64,000 nt of DNA from Collinsella sp. (GTDB lineage: Bacteria; Actinomycetota; Coriobacteriia; Coriobacteriales; Coriobacteriaceae), in the NCBI GenBank assembly GCA_019414055.1, contig DXMV01000002.1, positions 37,337 through 101,336 of the forward strand, in the 5' to 3' direction. Numbering within the stretch: the stretch's first letter is position 1; each line of letters opens with the position of its first letter. A program made the position numbers and the translations under genes. A model generated the notes under the pieces. The model saw only the letters and a program-made list of their open reading frames with translations, did no database searches and had not been told where the DNA came from. Below are positions 8,481 through 17,748 of this stretch, one piece after another.

Positions 8481-8830
8481 GGGATCATCCCCTTTTGGCG
8501 ATAGCGCTCGTCCATGGCTTCGGAATAGATTGTGTCCCAATCGCGATCGTCAGATACGGGCGACGTAGCGATGCCCAGGTCCGCGTAAAGCTGATCCGCC
8601 GCCGCCCAGGATGCGGCAAACGGAGCATCTGGCATGACGCCCCGCTGCCGCTCGTTAACAGCCCCAAGGATTTCCTCGCACGAGCTGCCGCCCTGTGCAA
8701 CCTTTGCCACGACCTTCTTGATAAGTTCGGGCAGCGTTCCACCCGAAAGTTGAAGCGCTTCCTCGGCACGTTCTTTTACCGAGCGATCCACACGGACATT
8801 TACCTGTACCATGCTGCCAGCAACGCTCAT
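8477..8830 (-). CDS. RelB/DinJ-type antitoxin
   Basis: A 117-residue protein whose N-terminus has the ribbon-helix-helix pattern of RelB/DinJ antitoxins (VQVNVRVDRSVKERAEEAL, then a helix LPELIKKVVAKVA). The remaining 70 residues are acidic and are the likely toxin-binding tail. The ATG at 8830 lies 10 nt after GGGGGGAG. A GTG at 8839 is in frame but only 2 nt from that site. Its stop overlaps the PIN toxin start by 4 nt. A RelB-type antitoxin paired with a PIN toxin rather than RelE is a mixed pairing. Autoregulation is expected from the family, but no clear operator is visible. Confidence 0.85.
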   Translation of the reverse strand: MSVAGSMVQVNVRVDRSVKERAEEALQLSGGTLPELIKKVVAKVAQGGSSCEEILGAVNERQRGVMPDAPFAASWAAADQLYADLGIATSPVSDDRDWDTIYSEAMDERYRQKGMIP

Positions 8831-8915
8831 ATCGATCACGCTCCCCCCCGTCTGCTATCGCTACTAGCACTACTATATAGACCCGCTAGCACACAGTCAA
8901 ACGCAAATAAACCCT

Positions 8916-8950
8916 GAATGTGACAAAGGGACTGTCCCTTTGTCACATTC
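8916..8950. repeat. 35-nt perfect palindrome, family B member
   Basis: GAATGTGACAAAGGGAC and its complement flank a single central base. The core ACTGTCCCT relates it to the CCTGTCCC hairpins at 17749, 18711, 20284, 20339, 31217 and 38316. It lies just after the stop of the ABC exporter (8956) and may work as its terminator. Confidence 0.8.
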
Positions 8951-8955
8951 CGTTC

Positions 8956-10713
8956 CTACAACTGCCAGGTAGCCGCTTCCTTTTGCAGCGCCACCATGCG
9001 AGCGAATTCTCCACCTGCCGCCTTGAGCTTCGCCGGAGCGCCCTGCTCGGCTACCACGCCATCCTTGAGTACAACGATCTTGTCGGCATTTTCCACCGTG
9101 CGCATACGGTGGGCAATCACGATAACCGTCTTGCCTGCAAGCAGGCGGGAGAGCGCCTGCTGCACCACGGTCTCGTTCTCCACATCCAAGCTCGCCGTCG
9201 CCTCGTCCAGCAACACGATCGGCGCGTCTTTGAGCAGCGCACGGGCGATGGAGATACGCTGGCGCTCACCACCGGAGAGCTTGGAGCCGTTCTCGCCAAT
9301 CATAGTGTCATAGCCCTGCGGCATGCGGCTTACGAACTCGTCGCAGTTGGCGGCACGCGCGGCGGCAAGCACTTCCTCATCGGTGGCATCGCGTCGGCCA
9401 AGACGAATGTTACCCATCACCGTGTCGTCAAAGAGCAGCACATCTTGGAACACAATGGCGTAGTCGCGCAGCAGCACCTCGGGGTCCACGCTCGCAACGT
9501 CTACGCCGCCCACGGTAACCGTACCTTCGGTGGCATCCCAAAAGCGTGCGGCCAGGCGGCTCACCGTGGACTTACCCGAGCCCGAAGGACCGACCAATGC
9601 CGTGACTTCGCCTTCCTTGGCGGTAAAGCTCACATCGGTTAGAACCTTCTCGCCGGCTCGGCCGTCCTCGCCCGCGCCATAGCCAAATGCCACGTGATCG
9701 AACACCACGTCGTGGCCCACGGGCTCAAACTTCTCGCTGCCCCGCGCCATGGGCTCCTCCATGATGGAGCGCATGCGCTTGGCCGACGACTCGGCGGCAA
9801 ACAGCTCGGACATCAGCATCAGTGCCTGATCGAAGGGCGCATAGATGCGGCTCACCATGAGCAGGAAGGCAAACATCACCAAAAAGTCGACCTGGCCGGA
9901 GGCGACCATCTCGGCGCCCGTGACCAACGTGGTGGCAATCCCCAAGCGCAGGATGGCAAAGGCGGAGTTGACCAAAAGTCCGTTAGCGAGCTCGCCTCTG
10001 GTGGTCTCGCGCTCCTCGGCATCGATCACGGCGTTTAGTCCCTCAAGATAATGGGCCTCCTGGTTGGTAGCGCGGATCTCGCGCACGCAGTCGAGCGTCT
10101 CCTGAATCGCCTCGGTGACCTTGACCTTCTCGGCGCGTACGCGGTCGAACACCGGGGTCATGGGGCCGCGCGTCAGGTACAGCACGGCAAAGGCCACGGG
10201 CACGCTCCAAAACGCCGCAATCGCCAGCTGCCAGCAAAAGAACAGCGACGACACAAACACGATCGCGCTTGCGATGATGGCACCCCAGAGCTCTCCCAGC
10301 ACATGGCTGTAAGCATGCTCCATGGCCTGAGCGTCACCCATGATGGTTTCGGTTAAATCGGCCAGATCGCGGCGGCCAAAAAACGACAGCGGCAGCTTGC
10401 GCAGGCGCTCGGCAATCTCCATACGCTGTTTGCCGCACTCCTCGTAAAAGATGCAGTACGTGTAGTAGTACTGCTGCCAGTTAGAGGCAAAGAGCAGCAC
10501 AAAGAAGATAACGAGACCACCCACGATGGGCAGTGCATCCGGCAGGTCGGCCCCATGCGCGAGATGCTCGACAAAGCCGGCCATGACCAGGAACAAAAAG
10601 CCCATGCCGGCCATAGTGATGAGATTGGTGAGCGTGGTCCAGAAAATGCCGCGCTTAACGCCGGCGATGCCTTTATCGGATAGGAAATACTTCTTTTGGA
10701 ATGAGGCGAACAT
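8956..10713 (-). CDS. ABC exporter half-transporter, second subunit
   Basis: A 585-residue fused membrane and ATPase protein. Residues 1-320 hold six predicted helices with the type IV exporter fold. The nucleotide-binding domain has GPSGSGKST (Walker A), LSGGERQR (signature) and IVLLDEATASLD (Walker B). It starts at the base after the stop of the other half-transporter, so the two are coupled and probably form a heterodimer. The pair resembles the YbtPQ/IrtAB type, which sits with AraC regulators and handles siderophores or peptides, but the substrate here is inference. Confidence 0.92.
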   Translation of the reverse strand: MFASFQKKYFLSDKGIAGVKRGIFWTTLTNLITMAGMGFLFLVMAGFVEHLAHGADLPDALPIVGGLVIFFVLLFASNWQQYYYTYCIFYEECGKQRMEIAERLRKLPLSFFGRRDLADLTETIMGDAQAMEHAYSHVLGELWGAIIASAIVFVSSLFFCWQLAIAAFWSVPVAFAVLYLTRGPMTPVFDRVRAEKVKVTEAIQETLDCVREIRATNQEAHYLEGLNAVIDAEERETTRGELANGLLVNSAFAILRLGIATTLVTGAEMVASGQVDFLVMFAFLLMVSRIYAPFDQALMLMSELFAAESSAKRMRSIMEEPMARGSEKFEPVGHDVVFDHVAFGYGAGEDGRAGEKVLTDVSFTAKEGEVTALVGPSGSGKSTVSRLAARFWDATEGTVTVGGVDVASVDPEVLLRDYAIVFQDVLLFDDTVMGNIRLGRRDATDEEVLAAARAANCDEFVSRMPQGYDTMIGENGSKLSGGERQRISIARALLKDAPIVLLDEATASLDVENETVVQQALSRLLAGKTVIVIAHRMRTVENADKIVVLKDGVVAEQGAPAKLKAAGGEFARMVALQKEAATWQL

Positions 10714-12540
10714 CTAGGCCTCGCCTCCCTTCGCGGCGGCGACATCCGCGGCCGCAGCAGTGATCTTCCAGCTCGCGGCCTGTTCGTATTCGGCCCACAT
10801 CTTGGCGTACAGGCCGTTTTGGGACAGCAGCTCGGCATGGGTGCCGGCCTCCTGCACACCACCCTGGTTGAGCACCACGATCTTGTTGGCCCCCACCACG
10901 GTCGAAAGCCGGTGCGCAATCATAATGACCGTGCGGCCCGCCGCCAATTTGCTAAAGGCGCGCTGGATGAGCGCCTCGTTCTCGGGGTCGGCAAAGGCTG
11001 TGGCCTCGTCGAGCACCACGATGGGCGCGTCCTTAAGAATTGCGCGGGCGAGTGACACGCGCTGGACCTCGCCGCCCGAAAGGTACGCCCCGCCGGCGCC
11101 GAGCATGGTGTCGATACCCTGCGGGAGCTTGGCCACGATATCGTCGCACTGGGCCGCGGAGAGGGCCGCGCGCACTTCGTCGTCAGTGGCCCCAGGCTTG
11201 GAGGCGCGCACGTTATCGGCAAGTGTTTGGCGAAACAGCTGGTTGGTCTGAAACACAAAGGCGACCTGGTCCATGAGCTCGTGCGGATCCATGTCGCGAA
11301 CGTCTACGCCGCCCACAAGCACGCGACCCGAGGAAACATCCCAAAAACGCGGGATCAGGCTTGCGCAGGTTGACTTACCGCCGCCCGAGGGACCAACCAA
11401 CGCAAGGGTGCTGCCTGCGGGAACGCTAAAGCTCACATGATCGACAGCAGGCGCTTCGGCACCCTCGTAGGTAAAGCTCACGTCCTCAAAGCGCACATCG
11501 CTGCCAGCAGGGTGCTTGGGCAGGGCGGGCACGGAGAGCTGCTTGGAATCCATAACGCTTCGGATGCGCGCCAGCGAATCGGCACTCATCTGAGACGCCT
11601 CGCCCACAAACATGAGCTTGGTCATGGCCGTCGGCACCACGGCCGAAAAGATCGCGTAAAACGTGAAGTTGACCATAAAGTGCGCGAAGTCCGTCTCGCC
11701 CGGCGCCAACAGCAACGCCACGGGCAAAAGAAATGCCACGAGGCCATTGAGCGCGGTAAGGTTGAGCACCTGCGGGCCTCGGCAGAACGTGCCCGCATAG
11801 CTTTGCGCCATGTCGGCGTATTCGGCGATCGCATCGTGAAACGCCTTAAAGGAGTAGACCGTCTGCTGGAACACCTTGACCACGGGGATGCCGCGCACGT
11901 ATTCGGTGCCGGTCTTGTTCATCTTGACCAGCGCGCCCATGTAGGCCTTCATAAATTCGGCGCCCTTGCCGCTCATCATGGTGGCCATGGCGCAAAACGA
12001 AACGACGACCGAGATTAAGCATGCCGCGCCCAAACGCCAATCGAGGGCGAAAAGCAGCACGAGCAGGCCCACGACCATGGCGGTGGCGCCTGCGATATCG
12101 GGCAGCATGTGCGCGAGCAGCGTCTCGGTGGAGGCGGCGCAGCCGTCGACGATACGGCGCAGCTCACCGGTGGCGTGCGTGTCAAAGTAGCCGAGCGGCA
12201 GCTTAAGCAGATGCTCGCTCGTAGCCTTGCGGATATTGGACGCGCAGCGAAACGCGGACAGGTGCGTGCACATGAGTCCCACGAAATAAACCACAATGCT
12301 CGCCAGGGCAAAGCCCACAGCCCACCAACCATACATCGCGATGTCGGTGGCCTCGCTCCAGTTGGGCGCCACGGCGATAAGATCTCGCGCAACAAACCAG
12401 ATGCAGACGTACGGGCCAAAGCCCAGCAGCTGCGAGAACGCCGAGAGGGCCATGCCCAAATACGTTAGGAATTTACGGTCACCGGCATATGCAAGCAGCT
12501 CACCGATGCCGCCACCTTCCTTTTTTGATCCCTTTGCCAT
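10714..12540 (-). CDS. ABC exporter half-transporter, first subunit
   Basis: A 608-residue partner of the following gene. It has a Lys/Gly-rich start (MAKGSKKEGGG), six predicted helices, and an ATPase domain with GPSGGGKST, LSGGEVQR and IVVLDEATAFADPENE. The signature and D-loop differ slightly from its partner, typical of heterodimeric exporters with two unequal ATP sites. An AAAGGA site precedes the ATG at 12540 and lies within an inverted repeat (12550-12579). The divergent AraC gene is the likely regulator. Confidence 0.93.
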   Translation of the reverse strand: MAKGSKKEGGGIGELLAYAGDRKFLTYLGMALSAFSQLLGFGPYVCIWFVARDLIAVAPNWSEATDIAMYGWWAVGFALASIVVYFVGLMCTHLSAFRCASNIRKATSEHLLKLPLGYFDTHATGELRRIVDGCAASTETLLAHMLPDIAGATAMVVGLLVLLFALDWRLGAACLISVVVSFCAMATMMSGKGAEFMKAYMGALVKMNKTGTEYVRGIPVVKVFQQTVYSFKAFHDAIAEYADMAQSYAGTFCRGPQVLNLTALNGLVAFLLPVALLLAPGETDFAHFMVNFTFYAIFSAVVPTAMTKLMFVGEASQMSADSLARIRSVMDSKQLSVPALPKHPAGSDVRFEDVSFTYEGAEAPAVDHVSFSVPAGSTLALVGPSGGGKSTCASLIPRFWDVSSGRVLVGGVDVRDMDPHELMDQVAFVFQTNQLFRQTLADNVRASKPGATDDEVRAALSAAQCDDIVAKLPQGIDTMLGAGGAYLSGGEVQRVSLARAILKDAPIVVLDEATAFADPENEALIQRAFSKLAAGRTVIMIAHRLSTVVGANKIVVLNQGGVQEAGTHAELLSQNGLYAKMWAEYEQAASWKITAAAADVAAAKGGEA

Positions 12541-12549
12541 GAGATTCCT

Positions 12550-12579
12550 TTCTAACGGCTTGAGAGTTAACCGTTAGAA
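12550..12579. promoter_or_regulatory. Inverted repeat at the ABC/AraC divergent control region
   Basis: TTCTAACGG and CCGTTAGAA (9-bp perfect arms, 12-nt spacer) lie 10-39 nt upstream of the ABC start and include its ribosome-binding site. It may be an AraC operator, or an mRNA hairpin that hides the ribosome-binding site. Confidence 0.55.
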
Positions 12580-12654
12580 TCTTATCATTGGCGTGTTAGC
12601 CAAGGCACACAATCGAGCCAGGCGTGGACGTTTCCGCAAAGGAAGGGGACGCTT

Positions 12655-13659
12655 TTGAAAATGCGGCGGGCAGCAACCGATATAACCGAGCTCTACGCAC
12701 CGCAGTTTGAGCAGTTTGGCCTGCAACTTTCCGGCAAGGGCGCCATCTTTACCGGTGAGGTGGCAAACGATCGGGCGCACGGACGCGCATGGATCATGCC
12801 CCTCTCCCCCACTTGCATCGTCATGGAGCATTTCATTACCCCGATGCACAACATGCACCTAGCCGAATACACGCCCGAACCGTACGCGTGCGTGAGCGAG
12901 GTCAGCGCGCCCACGCTCATGTGCATGCCCGAAGCCGGCATAACGCCTGCGAACCTCAAGCCGCTGCGTGGGCCGTGGCCGAGCAGCGCAGTCTGCAGCT
13001 TTATCCAAGACAATTGCGGCGAGGAGCTAAGCCCGCTGTTTGCAGGGCAACTCTATCACTCACGCTCGGTGCTCTTTTTGCCCGGGTATTTTGACGAGCT
13101 GGAGCATTGCTATCCCGCCGAGTTCGCGGGGGTCTTTGAGGCGTTTGCCGAGTCATGGCACGAGGAGGCAGCGTCTGCCATCTGCCACACACTACGCCGA
13201 ATCAACGAGGACCGCGCTCGCGCCGTAGGCGGGCATGTCTATATGCGAGGCATTGTGGAGGCTATGGTCGCCGAACTCGCATGCTCACGCGCGGCCCACA
13301 GGCAAGCGCAGCGAGCGATAGACACGCACGCCAGCGTGACCAGTGCCGCAGAAGCAATGAGTCTGGTAGAGCGCTCGCTCGACAAAGGCAGGCATGTGAG
13401 CATCAACGAGGTGGCCGAGAGGCTCTACACAAGCCGCTCCAAACTATGCGCCACCTTTAAGGCCCAAACTGGCGAGCCCCTGGGCGCCTACATTCGCAGA
13501 CGCCGTATGGAGCGAGCACAGGACCTTTTGGCCGATAGCGCGCTCACGATAGCGCAGGTGGCAGAGCGTCTAGGCTACCCTCAGCAGGCCGCCTTCGCCC
13601 AAGCATTCAGACAATACACCAGCACCACCCCCACCGCCTGGCGTTCCCAACATATATAA
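12655..13659 (+). CDS. AraC-family transcriptional regulator
   Basis: A 334-residue protein with the family's double helix-turn-helix at residues about 235-334: INEVAERLYTSRSKLCATFK and the second helix pair ending LTIAQVAERLGYPQQAAFAQAFR. The first 230 residues are a sensor region that I cannot assign to a ligand. A TTG at 12655 is 6 nt after GGAAGGGG. The ATG at 12661 is 12 nt away, so either start is possible. It diverges from the exporter pair with 114 bp between, as in YbtA-YbtPQ-type loci, and probably controls it. Confidence 0.9.
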   Translation: MKMRRAATDITELYAPQFEQFGLQLSGKGAIFTGEVANDRAHGRAWIMPLSPTCIVMEHFITPMHNMHLAEYTPEPYACVSEVSAPTLMCMPEAGITPANLKPLRGPWPSSAVCSFIQDNCGEELSPLFAGQLYHSRSVLFLPGYFDELEHCYPAEFAGVFEAFAESWHEEAASAICHTLRRINEDRARAVGGHVYMRGIVEAMVAELACSRAAHRQAQRAIDTHASVTSAAEAMSLVERSLDKGRHVSINEVAERLYTSRSKLCATFKAQTGEPLGAYIRRRRMERAQDLLADSALTIAQVAERLGYPQQAAFAQAFRQYTSTTPTAWRSQHI

Positions 13660-13660
13660 A

Positions 13661-13689
13661 GAATGAAGGCGCCAACGGCGCCCTCATTC
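13661..13689 (+). terminator. Hairpin after the araC-type gene
   Basis: Arms GAATGAAGGCGCC and GGCGCCCTCATTC (one mismatch) around AAC, starting one base after the stop. No T-run follows. A similar hairpin at 13794-13820 has the same AAC loop. Confidence 0.6.
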
Positions 13690-13694
13690 ACCAA

Positions 13695-14007
13695 ATTCCA
13701 TTCAGCCCCGCCTGACCCGAACGGCCGAGTCGTTGCAAAACCCGGGAGCCCCGGCAGGGCGGGTGCTTGCTCAAAATGAGTTCCCTTCAAAACAATGGGC
13801 GCGCCAACGGCGCGCCCATTCACTCTATTCAATTCAGCCCGTCTGACCCGAACGGCCGAATCGTCTGGCCGGGGAAGCCCCGAGTCGCCGGGGTGCTTGC
13901 TCAAAATGAGTTCCGCACGCAAAGAAGGCCACTTAATGTGGCCTTCGTCTTGCGCAGGACTGTTCGAAATTTTGAGGAAGCACCCGCCCTGCCGGGGCTC
14001 CCGGGTT
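13695..14007. repeat. Duplicated intergenic block with hairpins and a 28-bp inverted repeat
   Basis: Two direct copies of an ~88-bp block (13695-13784 and 13829-13914) share the ends ATTCAGCCC...CTGACCCGAACGGCCGA and GGTGCTTGCTCAAAATGAG but differ in the middle. A hairpin with an AAC loop lies at 13794-13820. The middle of copy 1 (13739-13766, 28 bp) recurs exactly as its reverse complement at 13980-14007. No gene is present. Confidence 0.85.
13924..13946 (-). terminator. Probable terminator of gatCAB
   Basis: GAAGGCCAC and GTGGCCTTC form a 9-bp stem around a 5-nt loop. On the minus strand TTTGCG follows. It lies 67 nt after the gatB stop. Confidence 0.6.
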
Positions 14008-14012
14008 CCCGT

Positions 14013-15689
14013 TTACGAGAGCGACGTTCTCAGCAACTCGTTGAAGAGCTTGGGGTTGCCCTTGCCGCGGCTCGCCTTCATGCACTGGCCCACCAAAAAG
14101 CCGATGACCTTCTGGTTGCCGTCACGGTACTGCTGCGCCTGCTCGGCACAGTTTGCCAGTACCTCGTCCACGATCGGCTGCAGCGCGCCGGCATCGCTCA
14201 CCTGACGCATGCCGCGCTCGTCGACGATCTTGTTGGGGTCGTCGCCGGTCTGGGCCATGGCCTCAAAGACCTCGTGCGCCTGGTTGGAGCTAATGGCATC
14301 GGTCGCCAGCAGCTTGGCAAGCGCTGCCACCTGAACCGGCGCAATGCCGGACTCGGCCAGCGACACGCCCGCGCCCTTAAGGTAGGCGATCATCTCGTTC
14401 ACCAGCAGGTTTGCGACTGTCTGGGCCTCCTTGCCAGCCATGCCGGCAGCGGCAGCCTCAAAGAAGTCGGCAAACTCGGGGTCGCCGGCGATTTGCTCGG
14501 CATCGGCCGCCTTAATGCCAAAATCGGCCTCAAAGCGGGCACGCTTGGCATCGGGCAGCTCGGGAATCTCGGCGCGGCAGCGATCGATGAACTCGTCATC
14601 CAGATCGAACGGCGCCAGATCGGGGTCGGGGAACAGACGGTAGTCGTCGGCCGTCTCCTTGACGCGCATGACCACGGTGCGCTTGCGGCTGGGCTCCCAG
14701 TGGCGGGTCTCCTGGTAGATGATACCGCCCTCCTCGAGCACCTCGGCCTGGCGGCAGATCTCGTAGGCAAGGCCGTCGTGCAGGCTCTTAAACGAGTTGA
14801 GGTTCTTGAGCTCGGTCTTGGTACCCAGTTTGGTCTCGCCGCGGCGACGCAGCGAAACGTTGCCATCGCAGCGCATGGAGCCCTTCTCCATGGAGCAGTC
14901 GGAAATGCCCAGCGTCACAAAGATGCGACGGAGCTTTTCCATAAACAGGCGCGCCTCCTCGGGCGTGCGCAGATCGGGCTCGGTCACGAGCTCGATGAGC
15001 GGCGTGCCGCAGCGGTTATAGTCGACGAGCGACTCGGCCGCGGCGGTAATACGGCCCTCGGCGCCACCCACGTGGACCATCTTGGCGGCGTCCTCCTCCA
15101 TGTGGATACGCAGGATGCGGATGGGCACCGTGTAGGAACCGTCCTTGCGACGCTCGGGCATCTGCAGGTTGGACGCGTCATAGCTGGCCAGATGGCCAGC
15201 ACGCTGATTGCCCTCGCGCATGGTCGACGTCATGGACGTGGACAGGCCCTCGGCATTGGCCGAGGCGCTCGCCAGGCTCTGGGCCTCGGCCTCGCCAAAC
15301 GCGCAGTCGGGGCGCTCGGCGGCACCGCGACCGGTCACGTCCAGGTCCAGGTGACCGTACATGGCAAAGGCGACCGGACCCTGCGTGGTCTGGAAGTTCT
15401 TGGCCATATCGGGATAGAAGTAGTGCTTGCGGTAGAACATCGAGTGGCGCTGGATCTCGCAGTTGGTGGCGAGACCTGCCTTGACGATGCTCTCGATGGC
15501 GCGCTTGTTGGGCACCGGCAGGGCGCCGGGCAGGCCCAGGCACACCGGGCACACGTTGGCGTTGGGCTCGTCATCGTGACTGAGCTTGCAGTTGCAGAAC
15601 ATCTTGGTGTCGAGTGCGGTGAGCTCGGTGTGGATCTCCAGGCCGATCACGGCCTCCCAATCCTGCAGGACCTCGGAAAGCTCCTTCAT
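14013..15689 (-). CDS. gatB: Asp/Glu-tRNA amidotransferase subunit B
   Basis: The tRNA-binding kinase subunit of the amidotransferase that makes Gln-tRNA and/or Asn-tRNA. It begins WEAVIGLEIHTEL, has the zinc cysteines CNC and CPVC (residues 33-50), the RHSMFYRKHYFYPD segment and RIHMEEDAAK, then the helical and YqeY-type tail ending near residue 558. The family is usually about 475-500 residues. The excess is mostly a ~65-residue Ser/Ala-rich insert (about residues 118-186) before the RIHMEED motif. The start overlaps the gatA stop (TAATG). Confidence 0.97.
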   Translation of the reverse strand: MKELSEVLQDWEAVIGLEIHTELTALDTKMFCNCKLSHDDEPNANVCPVCLGLPGALPVPNKRAIESIVKAGLATNCEIQRHSMFYRKHYFYPDMAKNFQTTQGPVAFAMYGHLDLDVTGRGAAERPDCAFGEAEAQSLASASANAEGLSTSMTSTMREGNQRAGHLASYDASNLQMPERRKDGSYTVPIRILRIHMEEDAAKMVHVGGAEGRITAAAESLVDYNRCGTPLIELVTEPDLRTPEEARLFMEKLRRIFVTLGISDCSMEKGSMRCDGNVSLRRRGETKLGTKTELKNLNSFKSLHDGLAYEICRQAEVLEEGGIIYQETRHWEPSRKRTVVMRVKETADDYRLFPDPDLAPFDLDDEFIDRCRAEIPELPDAKRARFEADFGIKAADAEQIAGDPEFADFFEAAAAGMAGKEAQTVANLLVNEMIAYLKGAGVSLAESGIAPVQVAALAKLLATDAISSNQAHEVFEAMAQTGDDPNKIVDERGMRQVSDAGALQPIVDEVLANCAEQAQQYRDGNQKVIGFLVGQCMKASRGKGNPKLFNELLRTSLS

Positions 15690-17203
15690 TACAGCTCGCC
15701 TCCCTTCCCGGCAAAATCGGGCGCTACGGAAAGCGCGGGCGCACCCGTGGCGGCATCGGCAAAGCCGCGCTCCAGGGCGCGGGCAAACGTGAGCAGCTGA
15801 CGGTCCTTAAAGGCAGGCCCCACCAGCTGGGCAGAAACGGGCAGCTTGCTGTCCTCGCCCAGGCCCAGCGGCACCGAGATACCGCCGTTGCCGCAAATGT
15901 TGAGCGAGATGGTATACAGGTCGGAGAGATACATCTGCGTGGGGTCGCTGATCTCGCCAAACTTAAAGGCCGTGCGCGGCGAGGCGGGCATGAGGATGGT
16001 GTCCACCTTGGCATACGCGGCGTCGTAATCCTGCGTGATGAGTGTGCGAGCCTTCTGTGCGGCGTAGTAGTACTTGTCGTACACGCCCGAGCTCAACAGG
16101 TAGGCGCCGAGCATCTGACGGCGCTTGGCCTCGGCGCCAAAGCCGTGGGCGCGCGAAAGCGAGCTCTGGTCGGACAGGTTGGCGCAGCCCTCCTCCTGAT
16201 AGCCGTAGCGAATGCCGTCGAAACGAGCCAAGTTGGAGAACGCCTCGGCCGGGCCGATGACGTAGTAGGCGGCGATGGCGGCGTCCAGGTGCGGCAGGTC
16301 AACCTCCACGAGCTCGGCGCCCTGGTTCTGCAGCTCCTGGGCGGCGCGCTGAACAGCGGCCTTGACCTCGGGCGTCAGGCCCTCGGCCTCCATAAACGCA
16401 GGGATAATGCCCACGCGCTTGCCCTCGATGCTGTCGTTGAGATGTTCGGTAAAGTCGACGGCGCAATCCTGGCTGGTGCAGTCGTACGGATCGTGGCCCG
16501 CGCCGGTAAGCGCGTTCATGGCCAGCGCGACATCCTCGACCGTGCGGCCAAAGGGGCCCACCTGGTCGAGCGACGAGCCAAAGGCAACCACGCCGTAACG
16601 GCTCACAGCGCCATACGTGGGCTTAAAGCCCACCACGCCGCACAGCGACGCCGGCTGACGGATGGAGCCGCCGGTGTCCGAGCCCAGCGAGAGCGCGACC
16701 TCGCCCGCGGCGACGGCGGCAGCGGAGCCGCCCGAGGAGCCGCCGGGCACGCGCTCGGTATCCCAGGGGTTGTTGGTGCGGTGAAACGCCGAGCTCTCGG
16801 TGGAGCTGCCAAAGGCAAACTCGTCCATGTTGGCCTTGCCCACGGGCAGGCAGCCGGCATCGAGCATGCGCTGGACGCAGGTGGCGGTGTAAACGCTCCG
16901 GTAGTCCGCGAGCATGCGGGAAGCGCAGGTGGTGCGCGTGCCCACGAGGTTCATGTTGTCCTTGATGGCCAGCGGCACGCCCGCGAGCGGGGGCAGTGGC
17001 TTTCCGGCGGCACGGTCGGCATCCACGCGCGCGGCGGCCTCGAGCGCAAGCTCGGGCGCCACCTGCAGGAATGCCTGGACCCCGCCCTCGCGCGCCTCGA
17101 TGGCGGCGAGGGAGGCTTGGGCCACCTCGGTAGCGGCAAAGTCGCCGGCGGCAACGCCCGCGGCGATCTGGGCGGCGGTAAGGGAATCGAAGCTTAGCGC
17201 CAT
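15689..17203 (-). CDS. gatA: Asp/Glu-tRNA amidotransferase subunit A
   Basis: The amidase subunit that releases ammonia from glutamine for GatB. The 504-residue protein has the amidase-signature Lys in PLAIKDNMN and the Gly/Ser-rich GGSSGGSAAAVAAGE with the cis-Ser and nucleophile Ser in GSDTGGSIRQPA. Its ATG overlaps the gatC stop by one base and its stop overlaps gatB, so the three subunits are translationally coupled. Confidence 0.98.
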   Translation of the reverse strand: MALSFDSLTAAQIAAGVAAGDFAATEVAQASLAAIEAREGGVQAFLQVAPELALEAAARVDADRAAGKPLPPLAGVPLAIKDNMNLVGTRTTCASRMLADYRSVYTATCVQRMLDAGCLPVGKANMDEFAFGSSTESSAFHRTNNPWDTERVPGGSSGGSAAAVAAGEVALSLGSDTGGSIRQPASLCGVVGFKPTYGAVSRYGVVAFGSSLDQVGPFGRTVEDVALAMNALTGAGHDPYDCTSQDCAVDFTEHLNDSIEGKRVGIIPAFMEAEGLTPEVKAAVQRAAQELQNQGAELVEVDLPHLDAAIAAYYVIGPAEAFSNLARFDGIRYGYQEEGCANLSDQSSLSRAHGFGAEAKRRQMLGAYLLSSGVYDKYYYAAQKARTLITQDYDAAYAKVDTILMPASPRTAFKFGEISDPTQMYLSDLYTISLNICGNGGISVPLGLGEDSKLPVSAQLVGPAFKDRQLLTFARALERGFADAATGAPALSVAPDFAGKGGEL

Positions 17204-17514
17204 TACTCGCTCTCCCCCTCTCCCAAAATGGACGGCACGCGGAAGTAGCGGTCGCGCGCGCTGCCGGCGTTTTCGAGCGCAACGTCGAGCGGCAGATCGC
17301 GCTCGGGCTCGCGCAGGTCATCGCCCATCACGTTGGACAGGCTTCCGATGGGATGGAACGTGGGCTCCACGTCGGGCAAGTCATATTGCAAGACGGGCTC
17401 GAGCATCTGGACGGCGTCGTTCATGTAGGACGTCATCTGGGTGAGCTCGTCATCGGTCAGTGCGATCTTTGCGTACTCGGCGATGCCGCGCACGTCTTTC
17501 TCGCTGAGTGCCAT
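17203..17514 (-). CDS. gatC: Asp/Glu-tRNA amidotransferase subunit C
   Basis: A small clamp subunit (103 residues) that wraps GatA and links it to GatB. Typical features are the helix KDVRGIAEYAKIALTDDEL, then MNDAVQMLEPVLQYD and the C-terminal RVPSILG strand. The ATG at 17514 follows GGAAGGGAG. First gene of gatCAB. Confidence 0.95.
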   Translation of the reverse strand: MALSEKDVRGIAEYAKIALTDDELTQMTSYMNDAVQMLEPVLQYDLPDVEPTFHPIGSLSNVMGDDLREPERDLPLDVALENAGSARDRYFRVPSILGEGESE

Positions 17515-17677
17515 AGGCGCTCCCTTCCGCATAACAGATAAACCGCTCTAGTATACAAGGCAACGCCGCTTGGAGCAGGCGCTTTACCCAAATGCAGCGA
17601 AAACGTAACAAGGGCAGCGGTTGACAGGCGGCGGGCTGGCGGTTCTGCAGCGAAACCGTCCCGCCCACAACGAAAAG

Positions 17678-17734
17678 CATCACAACATTCGACGCTTTTC
17701 GCCAAAATCGAGATTTTCATCGAATGATGTGATG
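17678..17734. repeat. 57-bp palindromic element, family A, copy 1
   Basis: Arms CATCACAACATTCGA (17678-17692) and TCGAATGATGTGATG (17720-17734) enclose 27 nt. Copies 2-4 lie at 18767, 22896 and 24138; all are exactly 57 bp. Its centre (CAAAATCGAGATTTT) matches copy 2 best. Confidence 0.9.
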
Positions 17735-17748
17735 GTTTGGAAGTCCCG

